In this document: positions 7,229 through 10,094 of the stretch, in pieces
Layout: every line of letters starts with the position of its first letter
How positions within the stretch are numbered: the first letter of the stretch is position 1
NCBI GenBank assembly: GCA_018902765.1
Contig: JAHIQC010000229.1
Span: forward strand, 1 to 10,094
Source: Actinomycetota bacterium
GTDB lineage: Bacteria > Actinomycetota > Coriobacteriia > Anaerosomatales > JAHIQC01
Length of the DNA stretch: 10,094 nt
Direction of reading: 5' to 3'
The notes under the pieces: model-generated
Databases searched by the model: none
What the model saw: the letters and a program-made list of their open reading frames with translations, nothing else
What the model was told of the DNA's origin: nothing
Made by a program: the position numbers and the translations under genes

Positions 7229-8019
7229 AGCTGGTCCGCGTGCGCCAGAAGCCCGCGGCGCAGTTCTAGAAGCCCATCAGCGTCTTCGGGAGCACCGAGG
7301 ATTGTGACGGTGACCGAATCCTCGCGGGCGCCGACGACGTTGCAGATGCCGTGGTGGAGTCGCTCCCCGACGATCAGTGCGCCCTCACGGGGTGTGTGGG
7401 GGAGAACCACCAAGAAGCGGCCGTCATCGAGGCGACCGGCCTCGTCGACAAGTCTGATGTCATTGCGTATGTGGGTGGCCACACCGCGAATGATCGAACG
7501 CTGCTTGCTCGACTTCAGGTCGGACAACAGCACGTCCGCAAGCTGAATCACGGCCACAGAGTAAGGGGTCTGGTATCTGCCGTGCTGTCCCACCGCACTC
7601 TCAAGAGCACGCATGATGAAGCGCTGGTTGAACACCTGGCTCCACTCATCAACGCTGCTCGAATCCTCGAGCTTTGCAAATATGTAGCGGATTCGAGAAC
7701 ACAGCTCCCCGCCGACGATGCCGACAAGGCCATATGACAGTATCCGGACAAGGACGATTGAAGTGACGTCCCACGTGAGACCGCCCATCGCGGCTACGAG
7801 TGGCACCCTCGCCAGCAGGTAGAGGATCGAAGCGCCGAGTGCGGCGATGAACCCACCGTTCCTGCCCCAATGCACGGCCGCGAACAACACGAGCAACAGG
7901 AGAACCTGGGCGACGACCTCTTCGATGACCAGCGCCCCACGCGCAGACAGTGCAAGTGCGCTGAGAACCGCTATCGCGCCGATTCCTGATACAAGCGCCT
8001 CGAACCGTGAGTACTTCAT
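7204..8019 (-). CDS. Four-helix membrane protein with degenerate GGDEF domain
   Basis: I start this at the ATG whose complement lies at 8017-8019, because AGGAGG precedes it by five bases; a longer frame to 8064 would run into the pseudopilin gene. The product has 271 residues. Four hydrophobic helices (about 8-27, 30-50, 55-77, 85-106) are followed by a GGDEF-fold domain (about 122-270). The N-terminal landmark LTGLYNRRYF reads WSQVFNQRFI (126-135), and the signature RYGGDEF reads RLDDGRF (196-202), followed by a normal VVLPHTP. Loss of the GGDEF residues argues against diguanylate cyclase activity. It may bind nucleotide, act as an adaptor, or be inert (inference; PelD of other bacteria is a known four-helix protein with a degenerate GGDEF). 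It lies 19 bases after the pseudopilin gene, so the two are likely one operon. No EAL or assembly genes are nearby. Confidence 0.75.
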   Translation of the reverse strand: MKYSRFEALVSGIGAIAVLSALALSARGALVIEEVVAQVLLLLVLFAAVHWGRNGGFIAALGASILYLLARVPLVAAMGGLTWDVTSIVLVRILSYGLVGIVGGELCSRIRYIFAKLEDSSSVDEWSQVFNQRFIMRALESAVGQHGRYQTPYSVAVIQLADVLLSDLKSSKQRSIIRGVATHIRNDIRLVDEAGRLDDGRFLVVLPHTPREGALIVGERLHHGICNVVGAREDSVTVTILGAPEDADGLLELRRGLLAHADQLQTAVSTA

Positions 8020-8021
8020 CA

Positions 8022-8030
8022 ATACCTCCT
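8022..8030 (-). promoter_or_regulatory. Strong ribosome binding site of the degenerate-GGDEF gene
   Basis: On the minus strand an AGGAGG core lies in the 19-base gap after the pseudopilin stop, about five bases before the ATG at 8019. It fixes that start and suggests efficient independent initiation on a shared transcript. Confidence 0.65.
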
Positions 8031-8038
8031 GTTGAATG

Positions 8039-8371
8039 CTATTCGTGGAAATCGCAAACGACACGGTCGAGACCGACGTCGTATCTCAGCTCGGTGGTGT
8101 TGTCGCCCGGGCACACCTTCGCGACATCGAAATTGGTGATGTACTCGGAAAGGTCATCGACACTAGCGGGCTTTGCGTCATGGTCGTTCTCGTACACCGA
8201 GATGGAGGTGTCGAAGTGACGCCGATTGAGTTCACAAGTGAGCCGACGAGTCCTGACTGTGGTGTAACCATAGGTTGCGTAAGCGATGGTCACGAGGACA
8301 GCGATGATGGCAACCACCACCATCAACTCCATGAGCGAAAAACCGTCCGACTTCGCGATGCGTGACTGCAC
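8039..8371 (-). CDS. Type IV pseudopilin (prepilin-type N-terminal methylation motif)
   Basis: The 110-residue product carries the class III signal: a short basic leader (MQSRIAKSDG), a predicted prepilin peptidase cut between Gly10 and Phe11, then FSLMELMVVVAIIAV with Glu at mature position 5 and a hydrophobic helix (11-31). The rest (about 35-110) is a small globular head with Cys46, Cys87 and Cys106. Cys87 and Cys106 frame a C-terminal segment that could be a disulfide-closed loop as in many pilins (inference). Size and form recall ComGC-like or minor pseudopilins. The start is a GTG preceded on the minus strand by AGGAG with a six-base spacer. It is the first gene of the minus-strand pair. 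No prepilin peptidase, ATPase or platform gene occurs here, so the assembly machinery must be encoded elsewhere if it is active. Confidence 0.88.
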   Translation of the reverse strand: MQSRIAKSDGFSLMELMVVVAIIAVLVTIAYATYGYTTVRTRRLTCELNRRHFDTSISVYENDHDAKPASVDDLSEYITNFDVAKVCPGDNTTELRYDVGLDRVVCDFHE

Positions 8372-8420
8372 TGGGAACTCCTGGCGCTGCGGGCGGGTCT
8401 ATGGTTCACTGACCACGCCC

Positions 8421-8449
8421 ATCTTACACATATGTCGAGCAACTCTGAA
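8421..8449 (-). promoter_or_regulatory. Possible promoter for the pseudopilin operon
   Basis: On the minus strand TTCAGA (8449-8444) is followed after 17 bases by TAAGAT (8426-8421). Each matches four of six consensus positions. Transcription would start near 8414, about 43 bases before the GTG. It lies in the 92-base divergent region (8372-8463), which also holds an eight-base palindrome ACATATGT (8428-8435) inside the spacer. Weak evidence from sequence alone. Confidence 0.3.
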
Positions 8450-8463
8450 ACGGCTCTTAATCC

Positions 8464-9672
8464 ATGTTCATGTCACGATCATCGAAATGCACCGTTCTCT
8501 CGGTCGTAATCACCCTCAGTGTGCTCCTCGCTTGCGTTGGGGCTGCATTCGCTGCGACCGAACGAATCGGCGACTTTGAGCTTGACGCAGCGCCTGGCCA
8601 GGTTTCGTCCCAACGACCTTCTGTTTCGATGCCTGCTGGGGTGCTTTCAACCTCCGACGGCAGGGAGTTATGGTCGCGAGACGTTGATTCTGAACGCGCA
8701 ATGGCATCCACAACGAAGATCATGACCGCGGTCATTGTCTTGGAGAGCTCATCCTTGGATGAGACTCTCGCGGTCACCAGTTCGGCGGGCAGGATGGGCG
8801 AGTCAGTTGCCGGCCTCAAGACCGGCGATGTATTCACTGTGCGCACGGTCCTTGAGGGCATGTTGGTCAAGTCCGGCAACGACGCTGCTGAGGCTTTGGC
8901 GGTTTACGTCGGGGGCTCGGAAGCAGAATTCGTCGCAATGATGAACAAGAAGGCCGAGGAGCTGGGCCTTTCGGCTACGCAGTTTGCGAACCCTCATGGC
9001 CTCGACGCCATCGGGCACCACACAACCGCACGTGACTTGGCGATTCTCGCTCGTTATGCGATGTCGAACGACGAGTTCCGTCGGATCGTCGGCCTTGCGA
9101 GTGTCGATCTTGATGGTCAAGGTCCGGCGCCTGAACTCGAGACATCGAACTTGCTCATAGGGGACTACCTTGGGACGACCGGAATCAAGACGGGCTGGAC
9201 CAATGATGCCGGATACTGCCTAATCGCCTCTGCGAAGCGCCGTGATATTGAGTTGTACGCGGTGGTTCTCGGAACGAAGACGGAAAGCGCGCGTTTCGAT
9301 CAAGCGAAAGCGCTGCTTGACTGGGGCTTCGAACACTACGCATCCCGCTATATCGCTTCGAAAGACGAGACGTTGGGGGCCGTTCCGGTCACCGACTACC
9401 TTGATGTGAACGTTCCAGCAGTTGTTGCTGAGCCAGTGAAGTCGCCGGTCTTTGATCTTGATGGCGACATCGTTCGCAAGGTAGATCTCTATGCTGGCGT
9501 CGAGGCACCCGTGAGCAACGGGCAGAAGGTGGGTACACTCAGCCTTCTACAGGGCGAACGGTTGCTTGCCCAGGTTCCCTTGGTTTCCGGAGCTGCAGTC
9601 GAGCGCCCGGGAATCTTCGAGCGCATATGGATCGGGATTGTTCGCGGATGGCGGACGATCTTCGGAAACTGA
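8464..9672 (+). CDS. D-alanyl-D-alanine carboxypeptidase (penicillin-binding protein 5/DacF family)
   Basis: The 402-residue product has an N-terminal signal sequence (about 1-30, ending AAFA before ATE) and a serine peptidase S11 domain (about 52-295) with all three active-site motifs: STTK (Ser82, Lys85), SGN (137-139) and KTG (242-244, in GIKTGWTNDAGYC). A C-terminal PBP5-type beta domain (about 303-380) and a probable amphipathic membrane anchor (385-402, ERIWIGIVRGWRTIF) follow. It removes the terminal D-alanine from peptidoglycan stem peptides outside the membrane and is the sort of enzyme inhibited by beta-lactams. LLAC at 21-24 vaguely resembles a lipobox, but hydrophobic residues continue after it, so signal peptidase I is more likely. 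The ATG at 8464 (or 8470) has no recognisable Shine-Dalgarno, and CTTAAT at 8456-8461 could be a -10 for a nearly leaderless transcript. It is divergent from the pseudopilin gene. Confidence 0.93.
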   Translation: MFMSRSSKCTVLSVVITLSVLLACVGAAFAATERIGDFELDAAPGQVSSQRPSVSMPAGVLSTSDGRELWSRDVDSERAMASTTKIMTAVIVLESSSLDETLAVTSSAGRMGESVAGLKTGDVFTVRTVLEGMLVKSGNDAAEALAVYVGGSEAEFVAMMNKKAEELGLSATQFANPHGLDAIGHHTTARDLAILARYAMSNDEFRRIVGLASVDLDGQGPAPELETSNLLIGDYLGTTGIKTGWTNDAGYCLIASAKRRDIELYAVVLGTKTESARFDQAKALLDWGFEHYASRYIASKDETLGAVPVTDYLDVNVPAVVAEPVKSPVFDLDGDIVRKVDLYAGVEAPVSNGQKVGTLSLLQGERLLAQVPLVSGAAVERPGIFERIWIGIVRGWRTIFGN

Positions 9673-9684
9673 TCGTTGTGGAGT

Positions 9685-9691
9685 GGAGGAG
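9685..9691 (+). promoter_or_regulatory. Ribosome binding site of gcvT
   Basis: GGAGGAG ends four to five bases before the ATG at 9696 and settles the start of the truncated gcvT. The 23-base gap from the carboxypeptidase stop leaves little room for a separate promoter, so read-through from 8464-9672 is likely. Confidence 0.6.
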
Positions 9692-9695
9692 TGTA

Positions 9696-10094
9696 ATGCC
9701 CGATCTCATGAGAACAGCGCTCTACGAGGAGCACTTGGCTCTCGGTGCGCGGATGGTCCCGTTTGCTGGCTGGGAAATGCCCGTGCAATATGCAGGCATC
9801 ATCGAGGAGCACAACGCGGTGCGTTCCTCGGCAGGTGTGTTTGACGTGGGGCACATGGCGGAGATTCGTGTGTTCGGATTCGGAGCGTTCGATTTCCTTC
9901 AGGGCTTGCTCACAAATGATCTGAATCGGATCAGCGAGTTGGGTACCGCTCAATACACCCTCATGTGCGACGAGGATGGCGGGATCATCGACGACCTGAT
10001 CGTGTATCACACAGGGGACCTTGAGTATCTGATAATCGCGAATGCGGGTAACCATCAGACCGATTGGGATTGGATGGAAGCGCATTCGCCCAAC
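9696..10094 (+). CDS. gcvT: Aminomethyltransferase, glycine cleavage T protein, 5' part
   Basis: The frame stays open to the window end, showing the first 133 residues of a protein normally about 360-370 long. Recognisable GcvT segments are RTALYEEHLALGARMVPFAG (6-25), the GWEMPVQY stretch (25-32), HNAVRSSAGVFDVGHM (39-54), LLTNDL (71-76) and QYTLMCDEDGGIIDDLIVYH (86-105), which includes the conserved GGIIDDL acidic residues of the tetrahydrofolate/aminomethyl site. The protein transfers the methylene group from aminomethyl-lipoyl H protein to tetrahydrofolate and releases ammonia. A good Shine-Dalgarno precedes the ATG. Further gcv genes are expected to the right but are outside the window. 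The usual DVSHMGE reads DVGHMAE here, a mild variation. Confidence 0.93.
   Translation, partial: MPDLMRTALYEEHLALGARMVPFAGWEMPVQYAGIIEEHNAVRSSAGVFDVGHMAEIRVFGFGAFDFLQGLLTNDLNRISELGTAQYTLMCDEDGGIIDDLIVYHTGDLEYLIIANAGNHQTDWDWMEAHSPN

Noticed and set aside
7304..7737. Plus-strand open frames opposite the degenerate-GGDEF gene
   Set aside because: The minus-strand frame has membrane helices, GGDEF landmarks and a strong ribosome binding site; the plus-strand frames have none.
8020..8064. A longer N-terminus for the degenerate-GGDEF protein starting at 8064
   Set aside because: It would overlap the pseudopilin gene, and the AGGAGG directly before the ATG at 8019 strongly favours the shorter form.
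9489..10085. A 198-codon open frame on the minus strand
   Set aside because: It lies antisense to the carboxypeptidase 3' end and to gcvT, both of which have clear family motifs. Its translation shows no domain or sensible composition.
1..10094. CRISPR arrays, tRNA or rRNA genes, insertion sequences, attachment sites
   Set aside because: I found no regularly spaced repeats, cloverleaf or rRNA-like stretches, transposase-like frames or long terminal inverted repeats. The gaps between genes are all shorter than 100 bases.

Overview
The window looks like a chromosomal segment of a moderately high-GC Gram-positive bacterium, most likely an anaerobic actinobacterium of the Coriobacteriia or a related uncultured lineage. 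The signs are a DUF881/small-basic-protein/DUF881 cassette, a large VanW protein with duplicated peptidoglycan-binding-like domains, a phenylacetate-CoA ligase paired with an ACT protein, frequent GTG starts, and no outer-membrane genes. The lineage is an inference from gene content. No phylogenetic marker is present.

Layout. Positions 1-1553 (+) hold the 3' part of a mannose-1-phosphate guanylyltransferase/phosphomannomutase-type protein: the end of a left-handed beta-helix plus a phosphomannomutase domain whose catalytic loops have degenerated. A candidate sigma70-type promoter at 1581-1609 precedes a tightly overlapping three-gene unit (1643-3464, +): DUF881, small basic protein (DUF1290), DUF881. 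A VanW/G5 wall-associated protein follows (3503-5455, +). Next come a phenylacetate-CoA ligase (5482-6786, +) and a tandem ACT-domain protein (6791-7228, +). A two-gene minus-strand unit, read from 8371 down to 7204, encodes a type IV pseudopilin and a four-helix membrane protein with a degenerate GGDEF domain. Its last gene overlaps the 3' end of the ACT gene by 25 bases. A 92-base divergent intergenic region (8372-8463) leads into a D,D-carboxypeptidase (8464-9672, +), followed by the 5' part of gcvT (9696 to the window end).

How the genes fit together. Much of the window serves the cell envelope: sugar-nucleotide supply, the DUF881/SBP membrane complex found near division genes in other Gram-positives, a wall-binding VanW protein and a peptidoglycan-trimming carboxypeptidase. 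The ligase/ACT pair probably belongs to anaerobic aryl-acid or aromatic amino-acid metabolism, and gcvT to one-carbon/glycine metabolism. There are no mobile elements, CRISPR arrays or RNA genes that I can support, and no intergenic stretch exceeds 100 bases. The least explained parts are the DUF881/SBP cassette, the VanW domain, and the orphan pseudopilin/degenerate-GGDEF pair. I see no clear evidence of an entirely new system.
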